DNA of 64,000 nt from Lycocorax pyrrhopterus obiensis (Eukaryota > Chordata > Aves > Passeriformes > Paradisaeidae), in contig JACSVZ010000002.1 in the NCBI GenBank assembly GCA_014706295.1, positions 50,556,717 to 50,620,716 of the forward strand, written 5' to 3'. The first letter of the stretch is position 1. Each line of letters opens with the position of its first letter. Under the pieces are notes generated by a model, which searched no databases, was not told the DNA's origin, and saw nothing but the letters and a program-made list of their open reading frames with translations. Below are positions 14,129 to 27,000 of the stretch, piece after piece. The translations under genes were made by a program, and so were the position numbers.

Positions 14129-14328
14129 TTAGATAAGCCATTCCTTCTTGCTCTCGTCTATGGTCTCCGTGAAGTTGGGGTCATTGTTCATGATGGCGGC
14201 GTCGGCGCTCTCGGCTGACTCTGCCCCTTTGGCCTCGTTGGTGTGGTAGGTTCCCTTGTGGCGGAACATGTAGCGGATCAGGAACACCAAGGTGCAGAGG
14301 ATGGTGAAGATCACCACTGCGATGACGC
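14129..14328 (-). CDS. CNTNAP2: CNTNAP2 last coding exon: transmembrane helix, cytoplasmic tail and stop (human exon 24 equivalent)
   Basis: Caspr2 is a neurexin-superfamily cell-adhesion protein that binds contactin-2 and clusters Kv1 channels at juxtaparanodes. This exon encodes 65 whole residues plus a split glycine. The first 18 or so residues (starting GVIAVVIF) form the single membrane helix, followed by a 48-residue tail. The tail starts [14 protein letters not shown], the juxtamembrane protein 4.1 binding stretch, and ends KKEWLI, the PDZ ligand, with a TAA stop at 14131-14129. The acceptor is excellent: a pyrimidine run ending TGTGTGTAG at 14330-14329. The exon starts with the last two bases of a glycine codon split with the previous exon. 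The translated tail looks essentially identical to the mammalian protein as I remember it, which separates CNTNAP2 from CNTNAP1, 3, 4 and 5. An upstream in-frame ATG at 14386 is intronic and should be ignored. Confidence 0.98.
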
Positions 14329-15353
14329 CTACACACAGGAGGAAAGAAAAGATGGCCCTGGTGAGACCAGCTGCAGATTTTAACACAAAGAAAAGATCTC
14401 AAAACTCCTCTGAGCTGAGTTGAAGCTACTCGGGCAGTTGGGCGTCGCCACGGTTGCTTGGTTTCTGCTACTCTAATATTTATATATAGTTTTCACTGTA
14501 TACAAAATGCAATTCCATGAAGTCTGCTGGTGACTCTCTCTCATCCCATGGGTAAAAACTTCAACATTAACATCTACTTACAGACCTGAGCTTTGCTGAC
14601 CATGAAGCAGAGGGTGCTGAGCACTTCCAGACCTGAGCTTTGCTGACCATGAAGCAGAGGGTGCTGAGCACTTCCAGAACAGAGATTCCACCTCTGATGG
14701 TCATTTTCTAGCCAAAGGCTGTAAAGACCTATCACAGCCCTTCTAGCGTCCTTGAAAATTGGCTTGGCTCACTGTTGGCTCACGCCACCCACTAGGCACT
14801 GGCTCCACATAATTGCAGATGTTACTGCTTTATCATCAGTTCTAGCCCTAATTGCTCTCCCTGCAATGGTTGATTTTGGGTTCAACCCTGTTACAGAGAA
14901 GCTTCATGAATGCTATCCTCTAAGGCATAGGCATCTATGTGACAAAACAGCACTGCTCCTCTTTGGGCCCTTCTCTACAGGCATAAGAATCTTCCAGGAT
15001 GAAGATGCTATGAAATGTTCAGGTTAAAAAAACCTTGTAATCAGCCAGAGTTATGTTATGACGCTTTACACTAACTGATGCGATGGGCAGGTGAACTGAG
15101 GCTGTTCAGATGTGGCCTGAATTTTTCTGAGGAATGCAATGCTATCCTTCCAGCATTGTAAAGTTTCAAAGTATAAGGAAAAGTTATAAGTAACAATAAA
15201 ATATAAATTAGAAAGGAAAAATTACCCAGCAAATCAAAACTAAAGCAACAAACCTAAGCCTGTATACGGAAACATTTACCCTTGTTAACAACTGCAATTC
15301 AGCCATCAGAGACATACTGTAAAGTATCTTGGAAAAGTAGAGAGCTTTCTTAC
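14329..15353 (-). other. CNTNAP2: CNTNAP2 last intron (1025 bp)
   Basis: The intron is bounded by GTAAG at 15353-15349 and AG at 14330-14329 on the minus strand. It holds the perfect 47-bp tandem duplication listed separately and otherwise unique AT-rich DNA. It is short compared with the human intron, which I recall as tens of kilobases. Confidence 0.95.
14581..14674. repeat. Perfect 47-bp tandem duplication (two copies)
   Basis: Bases 14581-14627 and 14628-14674 are identical over all 47 positions (each starts cagacctgagctttgctgac), and the next four bases (caga) continue the pattern. It lies inside the last CNTNAP2 intron, about 250 bp upstream of the last exon in gene orientation. Zero divergence means a recent event, a length polymorphism or an assembly artefact. 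Confidence 0.97.
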
Positions 15354-15425
15354 CTCCAATAATAGCTGAGTTTCTGTTAACTCCATCTCCTATAGCTTGA
15401 CCATTGTATGGGAAATCAGCGCTCG
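15354..15425 (-). CDS. CNTNAP2: CNTNAP2 penultimate coding exon: extracellular juxtamembrane linker (human exon 23 equivalent)
   Basis: This is a 72-base exon. It begins with two bases completing an alanine codon and ends with one base of a glycine codon, so it fits both neighbours exactly. It encodes a [14 protein letters not shown] segment and then VNRNSAIIG, the Caspr2 linker just outside the membrane. The acceptor is CTATTTACAG at 15435-15426 and the donor is G|GTAAG (exon ends 15354). Compared with the human protein as I remember it (FPYNPGQGQAI), three residues are missing in the Pro-Gly-Gln stretch. The exon is far too small to be found by open-frame length; identity rests on splice signals, phase and sequence. 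Confidence 0.97.
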
Positions 15426-18034
15426 CTGTAAATAGAGAATTAAAGATTCATGTTGTAATAGCAGTGAAACTTCTGTAAAAGTTCAGAAATACATCCAACA
15501 TCCTCAGATACAACTTAAAGAAAACCGTGATCACTAGATATTTATCTATAGATGAATAAAAAGAAAAAACATCTTTCAATATTATCTAATCCCTCAGAAC
15601 TACTTGCTTCCTCCTTGCAACAAAAATAAAATTAAATTAAAGGAGATACCCTCGGTAAGCATTACTGTTGATACAGAAGGACATCTTGTCCTTTACTAAC
15701 ATAAAGTCAGTAAGGTTTAAGTGGTAAATTATCACAAAACCAAACAAATCCCTCCATTTTTAAAAGTGTGTAATCATATTATTATAGAGATTTTTGCCTT
15801 TGTCACTGCTACTCATCAAAGGCTTCAGAAGTTTCAGGGATTTGGTGATCACCATTGTATACAACTTCAAGCTCTTTGAAAGAAAAACGGGAATCCTTTT
15901 TGCTGCTGCGCAGTCCAAGGTAAGAGAGGCGCTGCAGCTTCTGTTGGTCAGAGCTACAGAGCAGCTACCCCACAGAGCACATGCCAGCACTTCTGCCACT
16001 CTAGGAGAAAGCCCCGCGTGTCAGCTGAGCCACTGCTGGAGCTGCTTTGGAGCTTGAGGAGCAAGACTGTGAGCTGGAGGAGCTGAGGCACAGCAGGCAG
16101 GAGAGATTGTGGATGAGGAGAGCCTCCAGCACACAGATAAAGAGAGGAAACACAGGCAGATGTGCCAGCATTCATTTGCCAGTGACCTGAAAAGGAGAGA
16201 CTCCTTGCAGCAGAATTGGATGAAATTGGATGAATTTGGACGGTAGCCTTGGTTTTAACCCCCAGAAAATATCACAGAGGCTTTTCAAAGGCAATCTCAT
16301 CAACTGAACTTTTTATCAGCATTTTCTTTATAGTCAGACATAGCAACTAGACACTGCAGTGACTAAGAAAGCCCAAGGAGCCCGGTGAGTGATTGCAATA
16401 ATCTCCTTCTTTGCCACTGGACTATGGCATTGATTTTGAAATAGAGAAAATGTTAAAAGTGCATTAACTGGAGAAAGTTAAAATAATCAAGGATATGAAC
16501 TGCTTCTTAGGGCAGCATTTAAAACCCAGCTGTATTTTCCTTGCTTGATGGATTAGGTGATACTGTATTAAAATAATCAATTGCCTTTACAGACTGGTGA
16601 TGCATTCAGTATACCAAAAACTGGCTGAGGAAATTCAACTGTCTTTCTGTTAGCATGGAGTAAAATCCATAATAAAGTTCCTTCTGTATTGTAAAGCAGC
16701 TGCACAAAAAAATAAATGGTTTCAGCTTGCCACATGGCCTGAAAGGAGGTTTGGGGCTAGAGTAGCCCTCTGTGTGCCTACTCTGGGAGAGAGTCGAACC
16801 AGCTGTGTGTTCAGCAGCTAGTTTTTGGCTGGCTGCCTGTGGGACAAACAGGAGCACACTTCTCAGAGCTCAGTGGAGGGGCCCTGTCCAGCAGATATTG
16901 TCAGCAGCACTCGTGCCTTTGACATTTTTTTGGTGCTCTGGCTTCTGAAAACCTTCTTCTGCACCTCTCTGAAATGAATCAAGCTATAAATCATAAAAGA
17001 TAAATAAATACCTGGTTCCGTGTCAGTGGATTTTGCTCCAAAGAACTGTGCAGGACTGTTAACGAAGACATTTTGGCACAAGATCCATAAACATACCCTT
17101 GTAGTGCTAAAAGGGAAGGACTGGCAGTGGGAAATCCTAATTTTAAACCTGCCTTCCCTGTATCTCAAGGAAAATCCTGAAACCAAGTAATACTATGGGG
17201 AAAGCATCAGTTTGCCAAATCACAAGGAATTCCTCTCTGCCATTCTAACCCAAAAGGAGGTCCCTTGTCATCTGAGCAGCACCACAGGCAGTTTACAAGT
17301 CCTAGCACTTGTCACTTGGTTGAGAGTTGGTCTCCTATGTCCTCACACAAGAAATCTCAAAATCTACAATGGTCACATTCCTCCTTCCCTTAGAATTGAA
17401 TATTATATTTTATCTTCTTTTAAAAGGTTATTTCAAGGACAATGGCACCAGTGAAGTGTGAAGAAAGAGGAAAGCTGCTGTTCATGGCAGCACGATCCCT
17501 CCTGAGCTGCCACATCACAGTGGCTATGCTACAAGGGACTCCTGGCAGCTGGAAGACCACAGCCTATGATGTTCAACAGGCATGGAAGCACAATGCAGGA
17601 TAAGAAAGAGCATGATGCAGAATGTGGAGCTCCATCCTTGATCTGGTCTGAGAGCTGCTGCTGGGACTGGACCCAATGCCTCCACCCACAGCTGCTCTCC
17701 ATTGCACCCAGTCCTCAGGAGGAGCTGTCTATCAGATCAACAGCACATGTGGTTCACTCTGAGACTCTCACCTCCGACAAAAAGGAAGCAGGAACATGTG
17801 TTTGGGAGCAGGGGACACTGTATTTCAGCAAGAGCTCACCATCAGATTGGCTAAATTGTGCCCTGCTGCAGCTGCTGGAGAACCAGGAGCACTGCAGGGA
17901 AAAAAATGGAGCTTAGACATTCATGAATCTTTTGTTTAAAGCACTTGCAGCAGTGTTGGCAGATATTATTGCCATCATTCATGAATTTCTATTCTATTAT
18001 TCTCATGCAACCAGAAGACCTGCTTGTGTATTAT

Positions 18035-18046
18035 GGGGGGGGGGGG
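18035..18046 (+). repeat. G12 homopolymer
   Basis: Twelve consecutive G bases interrupt unique intronic sequence. The length is likely to be polymorphic or a sequencing error site. Confidence 0.95.
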
Positions 18047-21000
18047 TTGACTGAAAGATTGTATCTAAAATCTCAGCCAAGTGTGGGGTTATAGAATATA
18101 TCTTGCTGCAAAAGAATCTGTACAATTATTTTACTTAAAGTATTACTACAGATAGATAGAGGAGAAAGAAAACATCTAATTCGTTTCTTTTTTTAATGGG
18201 AAGTTCTCTTGGCATTCTTCAGTAGCTCCTCAAAAGATCAGAAATAGCTACAGACCAGAGGTCTAAGAACCACAAAAGGGTAATTCCTGCCACAGCAATT
18301 AGGCTGAAAAGAACATATGAGGGTACAGTCCTTGACCCTCCAAGATGAGCTTAACAGAGTTTTGTCCCCAACAGGTACCAAGTGCAGGTATTTCAGATAG
18401 GAGTTACATCACTCAAACACATGGGGATTCCTCTCTGATCTTACTACAGTCACATTCAATATTAATGCAATATTAAGCAACTTTGCCAAAAAGACAACTA
18501 ACAAGAGTTTTTCTTCCATTGCTGCTGAAATTCAGGAACTAAAAGAGGAAAGAACACGTTAGAGCATGCCAACAAAGGGACAGCAGTAATACAGATCCTC
18601 TGGTGAAAGCACAGAAGACTATAGAGTGCTGTTCACAGGTTGTAAAGGGTAATTCCTAAAATGAATCTTCCCTAGGTTTCTCCAAGTAGCCAGGGTCTCA
18701 CATGTATGATTCAAAACACGAAACACAGAGCAAAGAGCTTTTTAACCTATCGTGGAAAACAGCTACATATTGACCCAAGAAATGTCCTGCCAACTCCCTG
18801 AAATCCTGTGGTCACGCAGCTGTGGCACAGAGCCATCAGTTTGCTGTCACGGCACACCAGAGACTTGTTTCTAAAACCTGCAGCTAGTGCAGGGACAGAT
18901 TGCTCTGCATCAGGAAATGCTAAGCTCCTCTGTGGCTTACAAACATCACTTCATCTGGTTCCCTTCCAGGATCCAAGCTGGGGGATGCTGATCTTTGCAC
19001 CCTGTCTTTCCACAGCAGGTCATCAGGTTTGCTTCAAACACCATCATCCTGAACCTAACTTACATAAAGGGACACAGTACACTTTGCTTTCTCTTTCTTT
19101 CATGGGCTGCTGTTTACAAGGCCGTAGTTTCAATAACCACAGAGTGAATCTACAGAGTCTGAACTTATGTTTTGCACTTTTCAACTTTCTGTTATTAGGC
19201 TTAGGGTAAATGGGGTTAAAGAAACTTTGCAGCATCTAAAAGGGTGATTAAAGACTGGCTGCAGGCAAAATCCATGTGTTGGCCATCATTTTAATGACAT
19301 TTGAAGCTTTAGATGACCACAAAAATGCAGTAGGAGACCTACCATCCTTCAGCATGCCCAGCATGGTCATTGCCACAGCCAGATGCAAAACAGCAGCCCT
19401 CAATGAATGGGGAGGGAAGATGGGACTGGATAAACAGAGCGCAATTAGGATTAAATGTTAAAGATGACAGATGTGCTTGGTTTAGCTGAGTGAATTAATT
19501 CTGCTTCATTATAAGAGGCATGATTTTGCATCTGCCATTTTCAGATGGAAAATGTTTTACAATGGATCCCACATAAAAGCCTTTTGCAAATTCACAGAAC
19601 TGAAGTAAAAAAATGACCTTGGTAAAGTGAAAAGTAGCCCAGAAGATCAGCGTGGGCTGAGAAATGAGCAAAAGGCTGTTCAGTAAATGCAAGGGGAAAC
19701 CCAAAACCAAAGGGGGAGATTTTCAGATAAACAGCAGTATCAAGAATTACACAGTAAAAAGGCAAATTTCGTTTTGAGATACACTACCAGGAGTGTTAGA
19801 TATAAATCATCGGAAGCAATTTTTTTAACTGAACTTTTTTACTGAGTGGGCAAGTCCTGGTTAAAATGTAGCATGCTACAAAGGAAGATACAGTTTAGAT
19901 TTGCTCCAAAAAAGGAAGTGTGAGAGTTATCATAGATCTAAAACAATTGATGAAATGTGAAATGCTGGAAAATGAGTTTGTTCAGACTAGATCAAATGTG
20001 TTGCATGACTTCTTTGGCCTTTCATCTTTACAGATGTCCACAACTTTGAGAGGTATTCTCCCATTTTTAAGACCAGTTGGGCTTTCACATAAACATGAAC
20101 TAGAGAGGTAACCAGAACCACTGGATCTGGTGATCAGAAGATAAATAAAACCTGCATCAATCAAGGCATTGATTAGAAGTAGAACAGTAAGAAAACAAAA
20201 TAAAAGATATGAACTATAACTCCTTCTTCCTAATTCTATTTTGCAGCCAAGCATCCAAGAATTGACCTTGCAACAAGAGCAAATGCTCACTTGCCTGTGA
20301 GGATTATGAGAAAGTGTTGGACACTAGATCCATTCACTAATCTCTTTCTCCATAGGACCACAGCATGGAGAAAAATAAAAGCAAGCTTTCTGGTGGCATT
20401 CTGTAAATCATGTCAGCTCTGCTGGTCAGGTGAGACTGCACTGCTGTGGTTTGAAATTACAGAGCTCTCCTTATTATAGACTCTAAGTATAGAACCTAAC
20501 TGCTTGACTCTTGATAGTAGAAATTAATGGGCAGTCTCAGTCACATTCCCCTTCCTGAAGGGACTGGATCACAAGTGAAACTCTAAACACATGCACAGGA
20601 ATGACAGAGCAGGGGTAAACAACTCCATTACACAGTCCTACATCAAAGGAGAACAACACAACCCTTCGAGTGCCCTTTCTTGCTCATCCCACTGCCCGTG
20701 TCCATCCCACCCGCTTCTCTCCTCCTGAGTTTGGCTGTGAAGAGCTCCCATGACAAATAAACTGCAGCAATTCAGCCAAAGAAAAGAAATTTGAAGCAGT
20801 ATTAAAAAAGTTTTCTCTTTTAATGCACATTTTTATGTGTCTTACTTTGTATTGGAAGTTCCTATTTTTTTATTTTTTAAATTAATACATCTATTTTTTT
20901 CCCTACGCCTCCAAGCTGAAAACTCAGAAATGAGGAAAACTACCACTACTTCTGCTTTTCTAGGCATTTGAGAGCAGATTCTGAGAGAGGACTGTTTAAC

Positions 21001-24000
21001 ATTAAACTCCGTTTACAGACTTTACTTGAAGTCCTACTGACATCAGGTTAAGTATAGAACCAAGAATTTGGCTGAAGTGATTTCTCATATTAAACACCTC
21101 CAAGTTTAAAAAAAACCAGCCTCACACTTACCCTGCCACAAAATATTTAAAAGATATTATTAACCATCTTGTTTGTAAAAGGTCGGGTTTGTTCTCACAT
21201 ACTATGTGAGTTCAGTCGTCACTCCTTGAATTTTTAGTGGTGCCTCAAGTGTAGTGTTAGAGGGTTACGTGTATGTCCCTATTATGAACCATTTTCCTGA
21301 CTTTATGGAAATAGAAATCTTCACAGTCACAGACTTAATAAATTTTTTTAGTACAAGTTACAGGATATTGGAAAAAATACACCCACTTGGCAATTCTGTA
21401 ACTACCAGAACAGACGTGCAGCTTAGAGGGAAAACTGGGGCTTTTAATTTTAAAAATGCCATCTTCTTCTCTCTGTTGCCAATAATGCTAATTATTTGGA
21501 ACATGAAAATCTCCATGTTGGAACAAAATTCACTAATTTCTTCAATCTTTTACAGCCATCTTGACTGGGGTGGGGGGTGGGTAGAGAGGAAAAAACCCTA
21601 ATATAAGTGATAAAAAATCCTCCAATGCATTAGTGCTATTTGGACCAATTACTTAAACTGAGTTTTGTCAGGTGTATTCTGTTAGATCGAAAACATTTAG
21701 AAAGGTTACATTATTTTTCCCTAAGAATTTTTCATTGAATCTCAAGTGGTTTTTATGTCAGCTTCTGGTGAGTTCTGCTGAGAGAGAGAGAGATACATGC
21801 ACAGAGATAATGGAAAACACAAAACCTGTGGTTTTACATTTTTGGTATGAAGGGTCTCCAATCCCATCTGTTTATTACAGTGTGAAGTGAGTATAAATCA
21901 AAAAATCCTCTGAAATGATGGCTTAATAGAAACACTGACCTCTGAACACCCATCTGCATGCAAATGCCTGGGACAGTGTGGAAAAGTAAGTGGGGTTTAT
22001 AGAAGAAAAGTATTGTTGGATGTTTCTGTAAAAAAAAGCATGAATTTTAGAGTGAACAATGGAACTGCCAACAATAAACAATGGCAGTGCTGGGAGACAA
22101 TGAAGTGAATGCCCCATGGTCAATGAACTGGAACAATACAGACTCCCAACACTAGACAGCAGACAACCCAATCAATCAAGATAGCTGTTTGTGAATTTAG
22201 GGCTGTGTTACCAGCCCTTTAATTTCCTTCTGCAGGTGAGCTTTGCTGTCCATACTCCTAAGGAGGGGAGGAAATGGAGTTTTATCAGTGGCTTACACCA
22301 AGAGAGTTGTACAATATTCTTTCTTTTGGTCTTGAAAAGCAATCTTCCTAGCAAAGGGACAGAAAAGCTTGTGCCTTATTAGGAGACCCACCCCTGCAGC
22401 TTAAACTTCCCCAGTCAGTCCTGGGTGATATACAAGACAGGGAAAACATTCCTTCACTCTCTGTTGGGATGGTGATTCTCCCTTGCTTCCCCCTTTGTAC
22501 GGTCATTTCACACTTTCTTTTGCACGCAAGCATGTAGTTGTACAAAGTTGTGGTAAGGCAAGACACTTTATAATACTAATATCTGGCACTTGTATACTAC
22601 AGAATTTTATTCTCTATTTTAAAAGGAGAACAGACATTTAGCATCACTTTTTGATTTTGTTTATCTGCAGTTGAACTTCAGCAAGTTGGATCTCAGAATC
22701 AGTATTTTGAACACTTGCTCTGCCAGATTTCCAGTTGATTTGCAGCACATTAGAGCTTCCTCATCCATCAAAGACCTAAACTCACCTATCTTTTAATTCC
22801 TGGTAGAAACATCTGTTTGACACTGAGTCTCACTATGACTCCAGACAAGAGTCATGCTGGCCTAAGCTATCACTTCCATGAAAATTTTATGAGCAGTGCT
22901 TACATTTCACCTATTAAGGAAGACACACAAATACTTCCTTTTATAATTAATGTAGAAGAAGAAGCGCTTTGGTGCTCTCAAAGGAACAGTGGAGTTAAGT
23001 GCTGGTCAAAGCCTGGCTTTATATAGCTAATCTTGGCTAATGGACCCAGAGGGAATATGTGAAAGAAACACCCCTCCCCTCCCCTCCCAAAAAAAGAAGA
23101 AAATCCACCCCAATGAACAAGAATACCAAACAAGCCTGTAAACTTTTGACAGCTACAAAGCAGGAGAAAAAAAAAAGAAAGGCTTGGACTGGGGATAAGA
23201 AATGGGTCAGATTGGAGAGTTCAAACCTAAAAAACCCTTTAATAGCTGTAATGACCTGACTGTAATCTAGAATTACCTCTTACACAGGAAGTAAGTGAAA
23301 TTCTGCCTGAAGAAATGAAAAAGAAAGCAGTCACATGAAGTGCTCAGGCACCTAAATGCTTCCTTCTCTACTTTATTTTCTCCCTAATTTATGCCATCCC
23401 TATGTTCCTAGTTAAGATTAGTACTTGTGTATAAAATATAGTCTTTGCAGAGGATGGAAAAGACCCTCTTTTTAGTATTAGCACCTTCTCTTGACATTAG
23501 GTAGCAGCATTAATATTCAAATCACTGCTTATGAAACAGCTACAATACTGGTCTGTCAACGAATGCCAGAAGAATTTACAAGCTTGGCAGTCTGCCAGCT
23601 GTCTGATGCACTAGACAGTGTCAGAAATTTCACACTGAAATTATATAGTCTTAAAGTTAAGAGAAAGCTATGCATAATTGTGTGAAGGAGCTACATGAGA
23701 CTGAGGGAGGCATTTTTATTCCAAATCAATAGAGAGATTTGCAGCAATTCAAGCACCATAATTAAACCCTTTAAGGATGAAGCACTGATTGTGCCAAATT
23801 TCAGAGAGATGCTCTTCCTAGTTAGCTGTTTGATGGGCAGGAGAAAAATAGAAACTGTTGCATCTAAATGTTTACCACTCACCCTCTTGCCTGCAAGAAA
23901 CACTTGGTGCTTAGAAACTGAGCTATGAGTTTCTGCTAGACTTAATCCCTCCTGACAGTCTGACAAAAAATGCTACCTTCCTGTTTGAAAACAATTCAGG

Positions 24001-27000
24001 TCAAGGCCATGGACTTCTGAGACAATATTTATATTGGGAGCATGGGGGATGAATGCTGGTCACTCTCAACAGAGTAAACAATCACAGAAACGCGCCAGAC
24101 TCTGCCAGTGGAAGAACCTGTTGACCCACAGGGCAGGTTGCAAGTGCATCTTCAGTCTCTTGTATAAAGAGTATAAATATTAAGCTAGCTTACTGGCAGA
24201 CAAACAGCCTCCCAATGTTTACATGCTATGTTAATTAAAAAAACCAAACCAACCTCCTCAAGTAATCAGTAACCCTGAAGAGAGAATCTGGCATCGTTCT
24301 CTGATTGCAGTACAGGTTTGATATGCTTGAAAAAAGGAGGAGCGTCATTTCGCTCTAGCAAATGCCTTCATATCTATTTCTAATTTTGCTAACACTAGGA
24401 GATCAAATTTAGATGTGTAAGGCTGCATCATGAACAGAAGTGGTGAAGCTCCTCTGTGCCTCCTGCCTGGCCTTGCATGTCCCTTGCAGGAAGCCTAGGG
24501 AAGTGACCCTGCTCCCCTGCCATCCCTTAAAAGAGAGAATGAGCGCTATGTCCTATGTCACCATCAACTTTAATGCTCATGCTCTTGGATGAGCATCTTG
24601 CTCACTGATGTGTACAGGACTCTTTCAATGTCTGTGGCCAGGAGAGTGTTTGGTTCATGTGTTTGTGACTAAAGACCACTTTGTGGGCTGCATCGTCACC
24701 CATCACAAATAACGCCTTTGATTCTTCCTTCCCACTGTGTCATCTGTAACAAGCCCTTGACAAGGGCAAAAGCTCTTTCTGGTCTTCCTAGCCACATCCA
24801 TACCAGCACATCTGTCCCAGCCTTCTCCTCAGGTGCTGCTGCTCTGCCCTCTGAGAGGTGGTACCAGTGGTCAGGGGAGTGAGATGCAACACAACCAATG
24901 GCATCTGAATGTGGAAGGTGACCTTCGGCACTGCCACCAGTAACATGAGTGACACCTTCTCTTGGTGCAGAAATTGAGTGGTCTCTTTCATTTGACAAAG
25001 AAATTAGCTGGCCAAATAGGTGAGCTTGGATGTACAGCCAGTGCTCAGTGCTGTTGCTCCCCTCTCTTGCCATCACTTGTTAAACGAAGAGGGATGAATT
25101 CATAAGAAAAAGAGAGTGAATCCTGCAAGCAGCTTTTTAAATCTTCATGACGGTGGTACCTGGTTTTGCCAGACATGCTCAACATAGGTTTCAAAGTAAG
25201 CTGTTGATTTGTAAAAGGCAAGACCTTTCAACTACCACAAAAAAATCAAGAGCATTTAGGGTTTAAACATATGCAGTCAGAAAAAAGTCACACCACTGGT
25301 AAGAACATTGCAGATGTAGCACTTAATCCTGCTCCATTTAATTTGTGATGAATAGATTTGACTAAATCCCATGTTAAATACCCTAGATGCCATTATGTTC
25401 ATACTCAGAGTAAATGCATCTTGCAGCTACAGAGTGCCATGACAGCTTAGAGCTGCTAAAGCATAGCTTGCCAACTATTGTGTGTACCTTGCTTTTTTGG
25501 GATCTCCTGCTTTTAGTCAACTCAAGCTTGGGTAGTTCGGCAAGCTGGAGCACATTTTACCTAAAACGGAGAGATGCGTACATGTAATGGCTTTCTTTTA
25601 TCCTTTTTTTTATATAAATATGGAAAATTTAGAGGTGAAATTCCATTAGTAAACTCTAGAACCTTCATCTTAGGTAAAAGCACCCACATACCGAACAATG
25701 TCACTACAATAATATGCAACTTCTGATATTAACTACAAGGCATTTTAGGTGTGGAATTTTTTTACTACAAAAGTAATCATGTTTGGGCTTTTGTTTGCTT
25801 TTCTACAATAAGCAAGGCATCAGTTATCAGTGACATATATCTTAGCTAATCTGAACTGAGAGATATTAAAAACTCCTCGTGATTAGCTTTTTTTTTTACC
25901 TATGCGACAGTAATAGATTTTAAAATGCACACCAATACAGGTAAAGGCTATAGAAATTAAAATTTTTGTTTTGAATTGTATGCCAGACAAGTAATTCAAT
26001 GGTTTGGACAATGTATAAAGGTAGAACACATAATTTTTAAGTACTATGTTCATTGATCAGGCTCTTTTTAGCCTCTTTTCTACACTTCTTTTCATGTAAC
26101 CAAGGCAAATTGGATTGTCTGACATGAAGTGAGATAATACTGATGGGAGGAAAACACAGGAAGTGAACTATATTGATGATCTGCTTAGATGTCATTATTG
26201 ACCTTTTTCTTTTAAATCACCAGAAAGTCACATTCCAGAAAACAATGACTTGTTGAATTCCTGCGCTTCATCATCACCAAGAAAGGATCACCATAGCAAC
26301 AGGAAAAGACTATGCATTGTGAGAATACTCACAAGCTGAACAAGATCATGGTTTAAGATAATGTCCCAGGATAGTGGCAAAATGCCAGCCAGGGGTGGGG
26401 AGGGAGGGAAGTGGGACTTCTACAATAACAAAGGAATTTAAAAAGATCTAATATTGTAAATGTGAAATACATGTGTATTCAAGGCTAAAAGAAAGTGCAA
26501 GACAGTGAATCGACAAGCTGTACAGCTCATTTGTCTGGGGAGAAAATCGACAGGGCTTCTTGTTGATAAATCCTTGAACTAGTTTTTAAAGGTCAACTGC
26601 CAAGTGACTGATGCATGTCATTATGATTTTCCCCTTAGCCTCTCTGTTAGGGCATCCAAAATGTTTTGCAGCTAGCAGGAGATGTTCATGCAGTAGCTAC
26701 ACAGAAGAGTTTAAAGAAAACATTTCATGTAGGTCACCCATCAGGCAGAACCTGCTTAACTTCTAGTAATTTTCTGCCAAGTCTGATCCAGCACTGCAGT
26801 CGAGAGGTGAAAGGGCTGTTTCATTTGTTGTCTGGTGCATCTGTTCTATTTAGACACTTGTCTTTGATCCCCCCCTACAACATTTTTCAATCCTCAAAGT
26901 TCGATTCCACAATACTTCAGAAACAAAGCTAAAAACCTACACTTGACTCAAAATATTAATCGGGATGAGCTCAGAGTATGCTGGTGAATGAGATTTAAAC

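Noticed and set aside
14329..14386. Extension of the last CNTNAP2 exon to an upstream ATG at 14386
   Set aside because: The added residues come from intron. A strong acceptor at 14330-14329 and the phase of the 72-base exon fix the exon start at 14328.
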